Made by a program: the position numbers and the translations under genes
In this document: positions 44,937 through 57,337 of the stretch, piece by piece
Position numbering within the stretch: position 1 is the first letter of the stretch
Layout of the letters: each line of letters begins with the position of its first letter
Assembly: GCA_022457065.1 (NCBI GenBank)
Contig: JAJGBQ010000001.1
Coordinates: forward strand, 1,860,001-1,924,000
DNA: 64,000 nt
Direction: 5' to 3'
Origin: Curvularia sp. ZM96
Taxonomy: Eukaryota > Ascomycota > Dothideomycetes > Pleosporales > Pleosporaceae
Notes under the pieces: generated by a model
Database searches by the model: none
Told to the model about the DNA's origin: nothing
What the model saw: only the letters and a program-made list of their open reading frames with translations

Positions 44937-47900
44937 TCACCTCGCCCCCTGCAGCCTCTCCACCACAAGCACCAGGCGCGCAGTGTAGCTCTGCAAAGCC
45001 TCTTGCCCTTCTGCCCCTTCAAAATCTTCCTTCCTCCTGTCAACGTGCTCATGCACCCGCACAAACTCTTTGATACTGTCAATGAGCATAGCCAACCGCT
45101 GATCCGGTAGCTGCGCGCGGATCTTGGTTCGAACCAAGTCATTGAGACATAGATTGCCAAGAAGCACGGCAAGATATCCAACCGCTACACCAGAGTGTGA
45201 TTCTTCTACAGACTGGGCCTGGAACGCTGTCAACTCCGACCAAGCAAATATTGCGCATTGTCTACGTACCTGTGAAGCGCGCTCAGAGCCATCCAAAAAC
45301 AATTTGACCAACTTGCCAATAGTCTCTTGATTGTCGTCCGTGTTGAGCCTCATCTGGTCGCTAAACTCGGCGAGGTTGATGGTAGCGCCCAGGCTCAGAA
45401 TCAGACTCTCCAAAGTCTCTGTTCGTTTCTCACCTGCTGATCCCTCATTGAGTATCTGGAACCGCTCAATTATCGACTGCACGAGCGGCTGTACAAACGT
45501 CCTGGCTGAGAATGACTGACAAGCCTTGGGCTTGTTGTTAGTAAGATTCATGCAAAGCTTGACGGCCAACATCGTCGAGGCGGCCGCATCGGCCTGGAAG
45601 AATCTGGGCATGAAGTCTGCGATACGCTGGAGGACAGCGGTGGGCCATGCAGCTTGTTTCTGTCTTGTGGCCGAGATTGATTCAAGCGTCGAAAGTACCA
45701 TCAATAGGATGGCATCGTCTTCTGGTCCTCCTTCGTTGGCCGCGAGACGTTGGCTCGATGAGGTGGCAATCTCGACCAGTCGTGAGACTGTTGGTTGGTC
45801 AAGCAAGGCATCAGCATTGCCAGCCTTGCGTAGTCCTATCACCAGCAATTCGATTGCCTTCATGGATACCAGCTGCGGCGTCACCTTGTTCGTTGTGGCT
45901 GGTGACCACAAGGAAGATTGCTGAACAAGACTGCGGAGTGCTATTACCGCATCTTTGGCTATTTTTGACAGGTTCGTTTTGCGATCCTTTGCAATCTTCT
46001 GTAGGTCCGAGTCGTTGCCAACGAGTTTGCACAGGCTGGAGAGAATGCCAGCTTCGTGGAGCTGGTCCAAAACAGTGTAGGCCGGATTGGTGCGCAAGAT
46101 GAAGATGATGACAACAGCGGTAGCAAACTCAAAGACAATCTCCCCGCCAACTGAAATGTTGCGGAAGAACTGGTGAGCCAGCGGTGAGTCGAGGAGTTGA
46201 CTACAAAACGTCTCGTCGGCCATCTTGGTACACAACTCCATCATGGCGCTTCGTCGTATGCTGGTTGTGCAAGTGCTCGAAATATCATCGATCATCGACT
46301 GTGCCTCCTGCTGGAAGACGTAGTTGCGCCCTCGGCTCTTCAGCTCGTGGTGAGCTTGTGCCTGGCTCGTCTGATCAGGATCATCCTCGGACACAGACAC
46401 AGTATCCCGAGATGGAGAATGGCCGCCAAACCCGTCGTCCAAATCCATAGTGATCATGAGATCATCCTCTGGGTTGGCTTCTCGTAAATATGATCGTGAC
46501 ATAGCGTACGTGAGCTTTGGACGCATGCCAAACCCAGTTGTGCCCTGAGAGGTTTGCGAATCTGCTTGCACTTCAATGTCCATGTCATCAGAGGTAGAAT
46601 TGGCTGCCGGACGTGCATCCACAGGCGCTTGAGCAGGCCGCTGCATAGATCGGTGGTTGTCACGGCGTATTTCCAACTCTCCCAAGTCTTCACTACTGCT
46701 CTCTTCATCGTCATCTGAGCTGCTCTCGGTTGGCTTGAGCGTGTCAATGAGCCTAGTTTTGCGGGCTTGAGCACTGTGCGTAATATCAGATTTCGATCTT
46801 GACAGGCTGCCTATCAGAGACCTTGGCTTCTTGTCTGTCAATTGCAGGTTGGAGATGCTAGGCATCGGTGTGCTCGCTGATGCATCATCCCCCAGCAGGC
46901 CACCAAAGAGAGTTCTTTGTCTTGGAGTCGTCGAGCCAGGTATGGAAGCTCTTGGTGGACGAACGGGAGTAGTCACCGGGTCCGGAATGTCGTACATGGT
47001 TTGGTCATCCAGTTCAGAGGCTGGGGGTTCCTCGGCTACAGGAGATGGCTTGACTGGTGGACGGTTCGGAAGCATACCACTCAGCATAGCTGGTGAAGAT
47101 TGACCTTTAATAGTTTTCGGCGGTCCGAGCATGGGTACAGTACGCTGGTTTGACCGTCTCGGTTTGTTGGTTGCTGGCACAGTAGCTTGTGGCGCTGCAG
47201 ATGAAGCTTTGCGGCTCACGCTTGCATTTGTCTGAGTCTGTGACGTGTAGCCGGGAGAGTCATCGTCTTCATTCTTCCGGGACTTGCGATTTCGCTCAGA
47301 TACCGAGCTTCCAGATTTCTGTCGTGAAGCTGGCTTAGCCCCAGTGGTAGTAGAAGATACGGACCCTCTGCGCTTTCGCTTCTTCGATGCGCCCGAGTCG
47401 TCCGACTCTAGAGGTTGTTTTTGGTCAGCCTCAGGTACCGGCTCTTTCCTTCTTGCGGTTTGAGCCTGGCGTGGTGCTTTCTTGACTGTCAATGGTGCTT
47501 CATCTTCTGAAGATGGCACGTCAAATACACTCAGATCCTGCTTTGATACATTTGCAGGCTTCGCTAGTATCTTCTTTTTAGGGAGCGCTGAAGTCGTTTT
47601 CCGATCATTTTGAGCCTTTGTCGCAGCTGACGAAACAGGAGCAGTTGTTTGTTGGGCCGCTTTCGCCTTGCTTGCCGTCGGTTTCGATAGCTCAGAGGGC
47701 TGGGGCGTCTTTCCACGTAACATCCGGGATGGTATCGAGTTAGAAGAGGGCAATGGAGCTTGTGAAAGCTTAGGCAATTCCGCAGCTTTCTGTGTTTTCT
47801 TGGGTGCTGCACTTGGCTTCGCGGCTCCGGGCTTGCGCAATGGTTGTGTCGGTTTGGTCGGCTTCTTCAATTCAAGGGGAGCCTCTTCTTGGACGATCGG

Positions 47901-48245
47901 GGTATCAGGACCTGCATCGGGTGCCCGGGGCTTCGTTCCCAATCTCTTGGTAGGCTTTGGGCGCGCCACGAACTCGTCCTCGGAGGGTATGTCGAAAATG
48001 TCGGCATTGTCTGCTTTTGCGCGCGCATTTCCGAGACTGTCCTCGACCTTGGTTGTACCTCCAGCCTCCTTCAATGGTCCACGAGAGGCGGCAGTCTGTT
48101 TTCGCGGTCGATCTGGAGATGGGGGCGCATCGTCGCTAGTATCAGGCGCAGGCGGCGGAACTGTAGAGAGACGTGACGATTTGCCGTAGACGACCTTCTT
48201 GCGGCGATCGGACGAGGTGAAGCCAGAAAACATGGTTGTTGCCAT
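44937..48245 (-). CDS. WPL1: WAPL-type cohesin release factor
   Basis: A single large minus-strand exon of 1102 aa (or 1098 from the Met at codon 5, MFSGFTSSDRRKK). The first about 620 residues are disordered and Ser/Pro/Lys-rich with acidic patches. The C-terminal half is the helical WAPL domain, starting near LKSRGRNYVFQQEAQSMIDD and including STCTTSIRRSAMMELCTKMA and LLDSPLAHQFFRNISVGGEI. Wapl/Rad61 opens the Smc3-Scc1 gate of cohesin with Pds5 and so controls cohesion and chromosome loops in the nucleus. The lack of introns over 3.3 kb is unusual for this neighbourhood. It is divergent from FUR1 across about 690 bp. Confidence 0.9.
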   Translation of the reverse strand: MATTMFSGFTSSDRRKKVVYGKSSRLSTVPPPAPDTSDDAPPSPDRPRKQTAASRGPLKEAGGTTKVEDSLGNARAKADNADIFDIPSEDEFVARPKPTKRLGTKPRAPDAGPDTPIVQEEAPLELKKPTKPTQPLRKPGAAKPSAAPKKTQKAAELPKLSQAPLPSSNSIPSRMLRGKTPQPSELSKPTASKAKAAQQTTAPVSSAATKAQNDRKTTSALPKKKILAKPANVSKQDLSVFDVPSSEDEAPLTVKKAPRQAQTARRKEPVPEADQKQPLESDDSGASKKRKRRGSVSSTTTGAKPASRQKSGSSVSERNRKSRKNEDDDSPGYTSQTQTNASVSRKASSAAPQATVPATNKPRRSNQRTVPMLGPPKTIKGQSSPAMLSGMLPNRPPVKPSPVAEEPPASELDDQTMYDIPDPVTTPVRPPRASIPGSTTPRQRTLFGGLLGDDASASTPMPSISNLQLTDKKPRSLIGSLSRSKSDITHSAQARKTRLIDTLKPTESSSDDDEESSSEDLGELEIRRDNHRSMQRPAQAPVDARPAANSTSDDMDIEVQADSQTSQGTTGFGMRPKLTYAMSRSYLREANPEDDLMITMDLDDGFGGHSPSRDTVSVSEDDPDQTSQAQAHHELKSRGRNYVFQQEAQSMIDDISSTCTTSIRRSAMMELCTKMADETFCSQLLDSPLAHQFFRNISVGGEIVFEFATAVVIIFILRTNPAYTVLDQLHEAGILSSLCKLVGNDSDLQKIAKDRKTNLSKIAKDAVIALRSLVQQSSLWSPATTNKVTPQLVSMKAIELLVIGLRKAGNADALLDQPTVSRLVEIATSSSQRLAANEGGPEDDAILLMVLSTLESISATRQKQAAWPTAVLQRIADFMPRFFQADAAASTMLAVKLCMNLTNNKPKACQSFSARTFVQPLVQSIIERFQILNEGSAGEKRTETLESLILSLGATINLAEFSDQMRLNTDDNQETIGKLVKLFLDGSERASQVRRQCAIFAWSELTAFQAQSVEESHSGVAVGYLAVLLGNLCLNDLVRTKIRAQLPDQRLAMLIDSIKEFVRVHEHVDRRKEDFEGAEGQEALQSYTARLVLVVERLQGAR

Positions 48246-48932
48246 AGTCGCGGCCGTGTTGTGGTGACACTTCGGAACGGTGCTTCAGACGCGCATCTTG
48301 GTCGCAGGTGGTAATGGTGGATGTCTGTGCAGATGTCCGCGTTTACATTTGGGCAGCGGACGCGTACAGGTACGACCAAGGCGGTTCTCAAGACCAAACA
48401 ATGCCGGTGTGACACGAGAGGGTGCGGATGTTTGCATGGGGTTTGCAGGCAATGACGAAGCCGGCGGTCGGAGTGGCTGCGCGGCTGCAGGCAGGGACCC
48501 GCTATCAGATCTCGCCAACAGCGGGGCAAGGGTCGCTCCTTCCCAACCCAGTGAAGGAGTTCGCCGAAAGGTCACGAGCCTAGACTACTACTCCACCTGC
48601 GCTTCAGCTCCTCTTCTCCTCTTCTTATCTTTACGCTGTTTCTATCAATTCAAGTCTGCTGTATTCTTCGGTCCGTCTTTTGGAGCGCTTCAGTCCATAT
48701 CCGACCCCACCAATTCCACATTGTATTTTGACACTGCCAGCTCTAGTCCGAGGACGCATTTTGAGGTAGGTTCTAGGTGTCAAAACATCATTCTCTGATC
48801 TCTGATTCCTCAAAAACTGACCGAGACTCTGTAGAAGTGCATACTCTCGTCATGCAGTCCAGAATCTTAACTGACTATTTCGTAGCCTGATTCATCTCAG
48901 CTCACTTGGAACACATTAGTTCAGCCTACAAC
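48246..48932. promoter_or_regulatory. divergent promoter region WAPL / FUR1
   Basis: Head-to-head gap of 687 bp with a CT-rich tract around 48600-48640 before the FUR1 start. A start codon 27 bp before the chosen FUR1 ATG is in the same frame. Confidence 0.4.
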
Positions 48933-49837
<905 letters not shown>

Positions 49838-50251
49838 GACATATTGGGTCGTATTTGTCTAACGAGCATTTGACGGGCGCAAGCTGGCTGTGGATGGCTT
49901 TGGCATTTTTTAGCATGACTGTTTGGAAATACCAAGAGAGAAAACACAATCAAAGCCACAGGAACTGTTTTCGTGCATCAAGATTGCATGCTCATTGCAC
50001 TAGCCGTGCCCAATCATTAGCGGGGAGGAGGGGGTGGGCACATCAGCCTCGTGTATGAAGATGGAAACGCCGCCGCAAATCTGCAGGCCCTTTTGATCAC
50101 CCAAAACGCCTTACAAAGCCGTAAAAATAGTCCATCATCTTTGTTCTCCCCATGTGTTATACAAGGTCCTAAGCCCTCTTGCGATGCCACTTCCAAGCGA
50201 CCCTCAGCCTTGCAACGCCTGTCCAATCCACCAAGGGGAAGGGATGATGCT
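49838..50251. other. convergent 3' region FUR1 / ELF1
   Basis: Only 3' flanks of two convergent genes; nothing further seen. Confidence 0.5.
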
Positions 50252-50770
50252 TTAATCCGCATACTCGCCCTCCGCATCTGCATCGTCGTGCTCAATAAAC
50301 CCGCCATCTCCATCGTCGTCTTCCTGGTTATGTGCTGTCGGCATCCTTCCCATGCGATGGGTACTCCGCGACAGTTCGGCGTTGCCCTTTGCAGCCTGCT
50401 TGGCTACCGCATCACAGGCATCAATCCAGTCGGCATAGACATCGACAGGTGCGCTCAGGTAGTTGATATTGGTTTGGAAAGTCTGCCCGCAGACTTTGCA
50501 CTGAAGATTGCCGACGCCCGACTTCTTCTCGATGGAGACGCTGACGGAGTTCTCGTGGTTGCAGAAGAGGCACTGGAAGGTTGTGGGGAGCTTCTCCTTC
50601 TGTTGAAAGGTGTCAATGTACAGTGCGCAATAGAGAGAGGGGAACTCCGAGCATGACGCACCTTCTTGGGACCCTGCGGCTTACTGGAGGATTTGCGCTT
50701 GCCCTGGCCTTGCGGTCAGTGAATGCGTAACGCGGCAGAGCGCAGCTGAGTGGGTCAAAAAACAAACCAT
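50252..50770 (-). CDS. ELF1: transcription elongation factor ELF1 (ELOF1 family)
   Basis: Three minus-strand exons (50770-50768, 50703-50662, 50599-50252). The first exon is just the ATG, followed by a 64-nt intron; the second begins [14 protein letters not shown] and gives the MGKRK start expected of this family. The core holds the zinc ribbon [10 protein letters not shown]...LQCKVCG and the [20 protein letters not shown] block. An acidic tail ([20 protein letters not shown]) follows, as in yeast Elf1. About 130 aa. The factor binds RNA polymerase II next to Spt4/5 and helps it pass nucleosomes and lesions. It lies between FUR1 and URC1 on the opposite strand and shares its 5' region with URC1. 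Confidence 0.92.
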
Positions 50771-51360
50771 TTCGTCGCTGTGTATGAATATGTGGGGTTT
50801 CTCTAGATGGTTATGCGCTGTCCAGAGCGGTGGCTGTCAAAAGCGGTGCGTGCGGCGTCAAGTCCGGGGAGTGATGTCGTCGAGTGTTGCGCTCTTCGCC
50901 TGTAGAGACGCGCGATCGCGAAAGTGAATGTTTCGCGTGGCTCCGACCGCCAAGATCCCTGCCGCCGCCATGGAGCTGCCCCATGCGTCCATAGTCGATA
51001 AGCGGCCCCGCTCCTATCGTACACCGAGGCCGCAGGCACGTGAGTAGTCAGCTGTTCGATGGTGCTGGCATCGTCGGCGAGCTCCAGGTCAACTCATATT
51101 CGACCACGTTGCTCTCTTCTTTTCTTCTTTCTTCTTCTCTCTGGATTCTCTGGATCTCCCCTTGGTCCCTGGTACCAAGTTGTGTTCGTGTCCCTCTTCT
51201 CTCCCTAACGCCAGGTCATTCGACCAAGTTATCCCACCTTCGGAGCTCACCGGTCTTTGTTCTACGACTCTGTTCCAACGCAAGAATCCAATTGGTTTCT
51301 TTTCATTCAAAAAGTTCCTAGACGCTATACTGTGTTGCATGACATCTGGCACCATTCATC
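50771..51360. promoter_or_regulatory. divergent promoter region ELF1 / URC1
   Basis: About 590 bp between head-to-head genes, with a strong CT-rich tract (51110-51150) typical of fungal leaders before URC1. Confidence 0.4.
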
Positions 51361-53154
51361 ATGTCTGACCAAAGCACTACCAGCGATGTCGTCCTCAAAG
51401 AGATCCTCGAAGGGCTCAAGGCTCTCCGAGCGGAGAACTCTGTACTTGCAGCTTCCGTCGATAAGATCAATGGACGCGTAAACATGTTGGCGGGCATCAA
51501 GCAAATCAAGGATGAAGCTGCCAGTGAAGCTGCCAATGGCACATTGAGCAGCGACAAGGCCACTGAAGCCGAGTCTGGCAAAACCGTAGAAGCTGTCAGC
51601 GAGCAGTATGAGCAACCGCCTTCAAGTGCAGAGGCTCAGCCACGCCGTACCAGTGTCTCAAAGTTCTCAAAGATCATCTTGACTTCGTATCCCGGCCAGG
51701 CTGGCGTTGACCCGCTACCAATGGAATGGGGTGCCAAAGACCCTGCTGTTCGTGGTCCTGTTGTTGTGTCCAGACACCCAAACACCATCCGAAAGCGTAA
51801 TGGTATGTGTTGGATACTCTCAGTCAGATCAATGCAAGACTTGCTAAGTTGTCACAGCTATTGGTGCCCATGGAGGCTCATACTCCATCTACAATGCTCT
51901 TGCCGTAGCAAGCAAGAACCTCGACATCACCCACAAGCCAGACTTCACCAACACGGAGCCTGCTGCCAAGATTGGCCCGTTCCCGCAATGGAGCGACAAG
52001 AAGAAGATTGTGGCTATGGATCCGTACGGCCATCTTGCACCATGGCTTTACAAGGATATCATGGACAAGGATGATGTGGAGATCAGACCCACCATCGCCA
52101 TCACGAAAGCTCACATGAAGGTGCCTGAGCTCGAGGAAAGCGTGAGGAAAGGTCGGCTCGTGCCTGACGGCAAGATCTGCATCAACGAGACGGGCGAGAT
52201 TGCCGTCACCAAGGTCGCCGTTGAGCCAGTATGGTACCTCCCTGGAGTCGCTGAACGCTTCAACATTGGTAGGTTTCGACTCTGCAGCGATCAAGATGTG
52301 TTAGCTAACTCTAACCCACAGACGAGGGAACTCTCCGCAGGACACTGTTCGAGGAGACTGGCGGATCTTATCCCGAGCTCATCACCCGTCATGACATCAA
52401 GCTCTTTCTGCCTCCCATTGGTGGTCTGACCGTCTACATCTTCGGCGACCCAGCAAAGATGTCGGATCCAAATGCCAAGCTTGCTCTCCGCATCCACGAC
52501 GAGTGCAACGGCAGTGACGTGTTCGGCTCCGATATCTGCACGTGCCGGCCCTACCTCACTTTCGGTATCGAGGAAGCGGTCAAGGAAGCCCAGCGAGGTG
52601 GCAGTGGTGTTGTCATCTACTTCCGCAAGGAAGGCCGTGCCCTTGGTGAAGTGACCAAGTACCTCGTCTACAATGCCAGGAAGCGAGGCGAAGACCGAGC
52701 GAGCGAGTACTTCAAGCGTACCGAGAACATTGCTGGTGTCAAGGACATGCGTTTCCAGGCTCTGATGCCAGACATCCTACACTGGCTTGGTATCACCAAG
52801 ATTGACAGGATGCTCAGCATGTCCAACATGAAGCACGATGCTATTGTCGAACAGGGTATCCCCATTCACGAGCGGATACCAATTCCAGATGAGATGATTC
52901 CGGCTGACAGTCGTGTGGAGATTGACGCCAAGATCCAGGCGGGATACTGTAAGTGCCTTTTTGATGTTATCGTTGTCTGTCATGTGAGAAAAAGCATTTG
53001 CTGACGTGGATCGCACAGTCACAACCGGTCATGTTATGTCGATGGATGAGTTGGCAAACGTAAAGGGTCGTGGATGGGAAGATATCGACGTGAGTAACTT
53101 GTTTTATCGGCCTGAAATCAATGCACGCACTAACTCCATCTGTAACAGCACTGA
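51361..53154 (+). CDS. URC1: URC1, GTP cyclohydrolase II-like uracil catabolism protein
   Basis: Five exons (51361-51802, 51858-52268, 52322-52948, 53019-53089, 53149-53154); the last holds only one His codon and the stop. The product is 517-518 aa. A coiled-coil-like, charged N-terminal region of about 100 residues is followed by a unique fungal/bacterial block (AIGAHGGSYSIYNALAVASK, VAMDPYGHLAPWLYKDI). The C-terminal half is a GTP cyclohydrolase II fold: CNGSDVFGSDICTC supplies the zinc cysteines (about 346, 357, 359) and YFRKEGRALGEVTKYLVYNA matches the REGRG substrate block with changes. Riboflavin enzymes (RIB1) lack the long N-terminal part, so URC1 fits better. Urc1 is needed to use uracil as nitrogen source in Lachancea kluyveri; its exact reaction is not settled. 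Confidence 0.85.
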
Positions 53155-56100
53155 GCAGCGCAAGTTTTGTCATCGGCGCGAATTGCGGTTTTATTGTACC
53201 ATCAACCCTGGTCATCTGAGTACCTGCATTGCACGCGACGCATGTGGCATGAGACTGGTCTGTGAGTTTGACGTGGATATGTGAAGAGAGGTTAGACAAG
53301 AAAAGTCCAAAATACACATGTCAAACTAGGTGTTGCCATATGCACGCTTGTCTGTGTTCGTGACGATTGGGGCTTTCTCAGTTCCCGATTGGGTTATTCG
53401 TGGTGACTTTCGGTACCCCACCTTCCCTTTCGTGAAGAGTGACAGACAGTATACGTGATGAGTAGCTGCTTCCTCTTCACGAATTCCAGAAACGAACCTC
53501 GTCCCCTAACATCTCGAGCGAGAGTGAGAGAGACATAGACAGTAGGAAGACGAAAGAGAGAGATAGACATAGGCAGAGGAGAGACAAAAGGGAGAAAGGA
53601 AGCAAAGACACAGAACCAGCAAGTCAGCAGTCCAACCCTCTGTCACCCTCTCTCTCTCTTTGACCTCTTTCGGCTTCTTTACCTCCACATTCCTTCTGAG
53701 CCAAGTCTCAGTTTCAGTCATACTGTGCACATGCATACACTCGAAACACACTATCCAGCTAGTAGACACGACAGTACAAACAAATCACGCTAGGCGACCG
53801 CCAGGCCGCACAACCTAACCCCCACTGAACACACACACAGACAGGCGGGAAGATACGTAGCCTGGTCCCCTTTTTTTTCAAAGTTACCGCGCGCGCCCTA
53901 CCCGCACCTGGCGCACGTGTCGAGGATGTGTGCCTTTTTGGGGGAGGGGCGCATGATGCGTGGGTGCAGGACGGCAGGCGCACTCCAGGTGGGTGAGCGA
54001 TTGGGGCCGAATGCAGGAGAGTGGGTTGTTTGTATTGGCAGCCATATGTTTGTCTATGTGTGCGTGGGTGGTGTGTGTGTATGCGCTGGTTAATGTGTTT
54101 CAGAGGTGGGGTAAACAGGTCGCTGTCAGGTCGCTGTCAAAACGGAAGAAAGCGATAGCGATAAGCAGCCGGGAGCGGCCCGCAGTTGGGCACACACTCT
54201 TCTGTTTTTTTTTCGGTCACCGCCATGGTGTGTGTAGTAGTGGATTATGTGTGCGTGTGTAACTGGTCTTACTTATTTACCGCTCTTTTCTTTCTCACCA
54301 AGGGCTGACACCCTGACCCTCCCGCTGTCCGTCCCTTGGACTTTTTCTACATTTTGTGGTAAAAGAAAAATTTGGGACCCCCACTTAGTTGCTTTGGTTT
54401 GTGCGAACTGATCGAATTGAAACAGTAGAGCTGTTGGATTGCTGGTCGTTGAATTCTCTTGTGGTTGCTGGGTAAGCATCAAGGCCCGATTGCATGTGGG
54501 TTTGGCACTGTAGGTAATCGAAGATGCAGACAAGTAAATGAAAGTGCCGCGTTGCCCGTCGTCCGTCAGACGGGTCGTGGCGGCTATCTTGATAGGCCTT
54601 TTCGGCTTGCCTTGTCGAAGGTTGCTGCAGTGATAGGCGCTTGTGTGGTCGGTTGCCCCGACAAAAACATTACCTAAAGCACGATTGTGACCGGTGTGTA
54701 TACCAGCATCCGGATAGGATCGGCAGCGAGATCTGCCATGGAAGCGTGTCTGGATTTGCGGAGAATTAACTCTGGAGGCGTTGTAAGCTGAGGGTGTGGT
54801 GGTAAAGGGTCGCTTGGTGCGGGGCATTCGACGCCAACATGCTCAACAAACACACGCCCGCCCACCACGATAGGCTTCCATCTTCACGGTGATGGGCATG
54901 AAAATCCGGGGATCAAGCAGTTTTTTGTTGGAGCAACGGTGATCATACCGGGCCGAGACGAGTTGATGGGATTTTGCAAGTTTGACGAGGGAGCAAAAAC
55001 GGATAAGTTGGAGGGAAAAACGGCCGCGGGTATGACGGCGGTGGATGCGTACCCGCTTCTCGGGACAATGATGCACGTCGGCGTGACTAACCTGGTGCAG
55101 ATGGAGCGGACTGGGCAGCACGACATGATGCTAAGTGCACTGGTGAGTTCGCATGGAAGCGGACCGGGGGCTTGGTGTGCAAAAACCATCTTTACGAAGT
55201 GGGCTTTTCCAAACTTTGTGCCGGCGTGTGTACGTGCAAGCGAGAAATCGAGGTTGAGTGCGCAAGGGGTCATGACGAGATTCCGAAAAGTTCCTGGATG
55301 GCCTCTTGTCAATATTTTGTTGAATCGTATTTAGTAGGCGCTTGGCCGAGAAATGCATCAATGAGATAGCTGACAGGCAAATCAGGACGTTGCCCGCTCC
55401 AAAATAGACATTGGCAACATGTGAAAGCAGCTGACGTGGAGGTGGAGACGGAAACGCGGAGCAAAAGGTTCTCGAACTTGAGGCAGGAGTCAAGCACAGC
55501 GAGGTTTCGTAGTATTCGCCCGGCTAAAGGCATGTGGTGGAGTGCGGACAAGGCGGCACGTGGCTTGCCCTCTATCGCCTTGCCGCAGCAAATGAGTACA
55601 TATGGATGACAGAGGTGGAGCCAGGGGTATGTCATTTGTATGCGAGGGGCTCTGTATCAGAACATGGCCAGGGTTGTGGCGACCGGTGTACAAGCAAGTA
55701 GATGATGGTGGTTTTATGCTAGACGCGCAGGGCTTGGCCAAGTCGATGTTCTCGACTTCTGGATGACTGGGGCTGTCTTGGTGCATTGCATGACACGGCA
55801 GGAAATGGACGCACTCAGCTGAGGCCATGTCGTCACCAGCAAACGAGGCCGCGGCGAGGCTGATGCAATGACGGTACGGTACCTGTCTCAATGTCGCACG
55901 CTCCATCTGGTGGTCTACCGGAGATGAGCGTGCGTACAGGTACATGGCCGGTCATGTACAGCGTGTGCATGTATGTACACGGGATGTATAGCGATGTACA
56001 TACTAGCAGATCCAGACAGTGATAACGTTTAGGCGATGCCACGGTCCCAGTGCTGTCATCGAGGCGTTCCTGATGGCCGGCAAGGAATGGTCGCCCAGCA

Positions 56101-56836
56101 GCCGGCGGATGGCCCTGGGCTTCGGAGACGGGCGCGAATGGTTGGTTTTGTCATGACTGCGCAGCGGCCGACTTGGAAGACGGATGGACAGCCGATGGCA
56201 GGCTCCAGGTAGGTTGGGACGGCGCCGCTATGGCAGTGCACCCGCGGTTCCGACGCGCGCTGGGCGGTGCCAATCAGGCACAGGCAGTGCCATGGGCGGC
56301 GGGCGTGACTAAGGCGTGCCAGCAGCGTGTGCGAGGGTGGCAGAGGGTGGCAGTCATCGGCGTCGTGTGGTTGCGGCCAGCTCACACTTGCAGCAGGCCA
56401 AAGGGAGGTGAGACGGTCTGGTGCGCGTTCGGGGGCGAGTCAGGGCGCTCCAGAAGCCGACGAGACAGCACAGCACGGCCCCTGGGTGGCAGACTAATTC
56501 TGACCGTCCACGTTTTCTGGCGGTGCCCACTCGACTCGACTTGTTACATGCGCTAGCTGATGCAGCTGGCCTCGACCAGGGTGCCTGGGCCGACCACAGG
56601 CGTCACTCTCATGGGGTCAATCGCGTCTAGCCATGTCCGACTCCATTCTTATACATACTACCCGACGGCCACTACGCTCTCCAGTCTTCAGTCCGTCACC
56701 TCAGTCCAGCCGTTGCACTTGTCCAATTCTCCGAAGCCGACTACTCGCACACCACCACCACCACTACTACTACTACTACACTACACCACACCACTACACC
56801 AACACACCAATACTCAAACTCACCCCCACCGCCAAC
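53155..56836. other. 3.7-kb region without a supported gene
   Basis: The largest gap in the right half. It has a purine-rich tract (about 53515-53600) opposite CT-rich sequence, GTGTGT-like stretches (near 53830 and 54060-54080) and several open frames of 100-151 codons on both strands with no motifs. Its right end may be a long leader for the gene at 56837, since CT- and CACCA-rich sequence runs up to that start. Confidence 0.45.
56749..56800 (+). repeat. CAC/CTA microsatellite in presumed leader
   Basis: Runs of CAC and CTA trinucleotides ending about 40 bp before the ATG at 56837, in what is probably 5' untranslated sequence. Confidence 0.7.
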
Positions 56837-57337
56837 ATGTCCGCTGCCAACCCACGATACTACTACTCGCTGCCTACAGAGGCTCCTCAGCGCTCCCGAT
56901 CGGGTAGCCGACGACCTCCCCTGACGCCATCAACCGTCTCCTCACCATGTCTCACCACTCTTGTCCCTACCACCTCTCGCCGCGACTCTGCCACCTCGGG
57001 GAGCCCCATCAAGGCCTCCATTCTCCTGGCAAAGGTCGCCTCTTCGCCCACTACTCCACGAGGCGAGACTCCCCCAGGAAGCCCAATGCTCTCCCCAAGG
57101 TCCAGGCTCAACTCGGAACCGTCTTACTCCTCCGACAGGCCGGCCATGTCAAGGACGGAGAGTGATCGCTACGTCCGCCAGTACAGGCAGCAGGGTAAGC
57201 ATACCCAACCAAATCTACCTTGAACAATATCTAACATCACTCTAGATGGCTACATCAGCTTCCCTGACTTTGAAAAGTTCTGCCAGACCGAGAGTCCCTA
57301 TGGTCAGCAGGACCAGCAGACCGACGTCAAGGCGTGA
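56837..57337 (+). CDS. Ser/Pro-rich protein with short conserved-looking C-terminal block
   Basis: Not recognised. Two exons (56837-57194 and 57246-57337) join in phase 1 to give 149 aa. It opens MSAANPRYYYSLPTEAPQRS, and most of the rest is Ser/Pro/Thr/Arg-rich with several SP and TP sites (potential proline-directed kinase targets). The end, spanning the splice junction, reads ESDRYVRQYRQQ then DGYISFPDFEKFC, which looks like half of an EF-hand loop plus helix, though only half. The product is probably soluble and largely disordered. The ATG follows GCCAAC and a CAC-rich leader. The in-frame upstream Met at 56633 is less likely. Confidence 0.75.

Noticed and set aside
51361..53154. Riboflavin-pathway GTP cyclohydrolase II (RIB1) as identity for the URC1 gene
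   Set aside because: The long N-terminal half and altered REGRG block fit URC1, not the shorter RIB1 enzymes.
54939..55334. Overlapping 131- and 142-codon frames on opposite strands
   Set aside because: Both strands open equally with no motif, as in stop-poor noncoding DNA.
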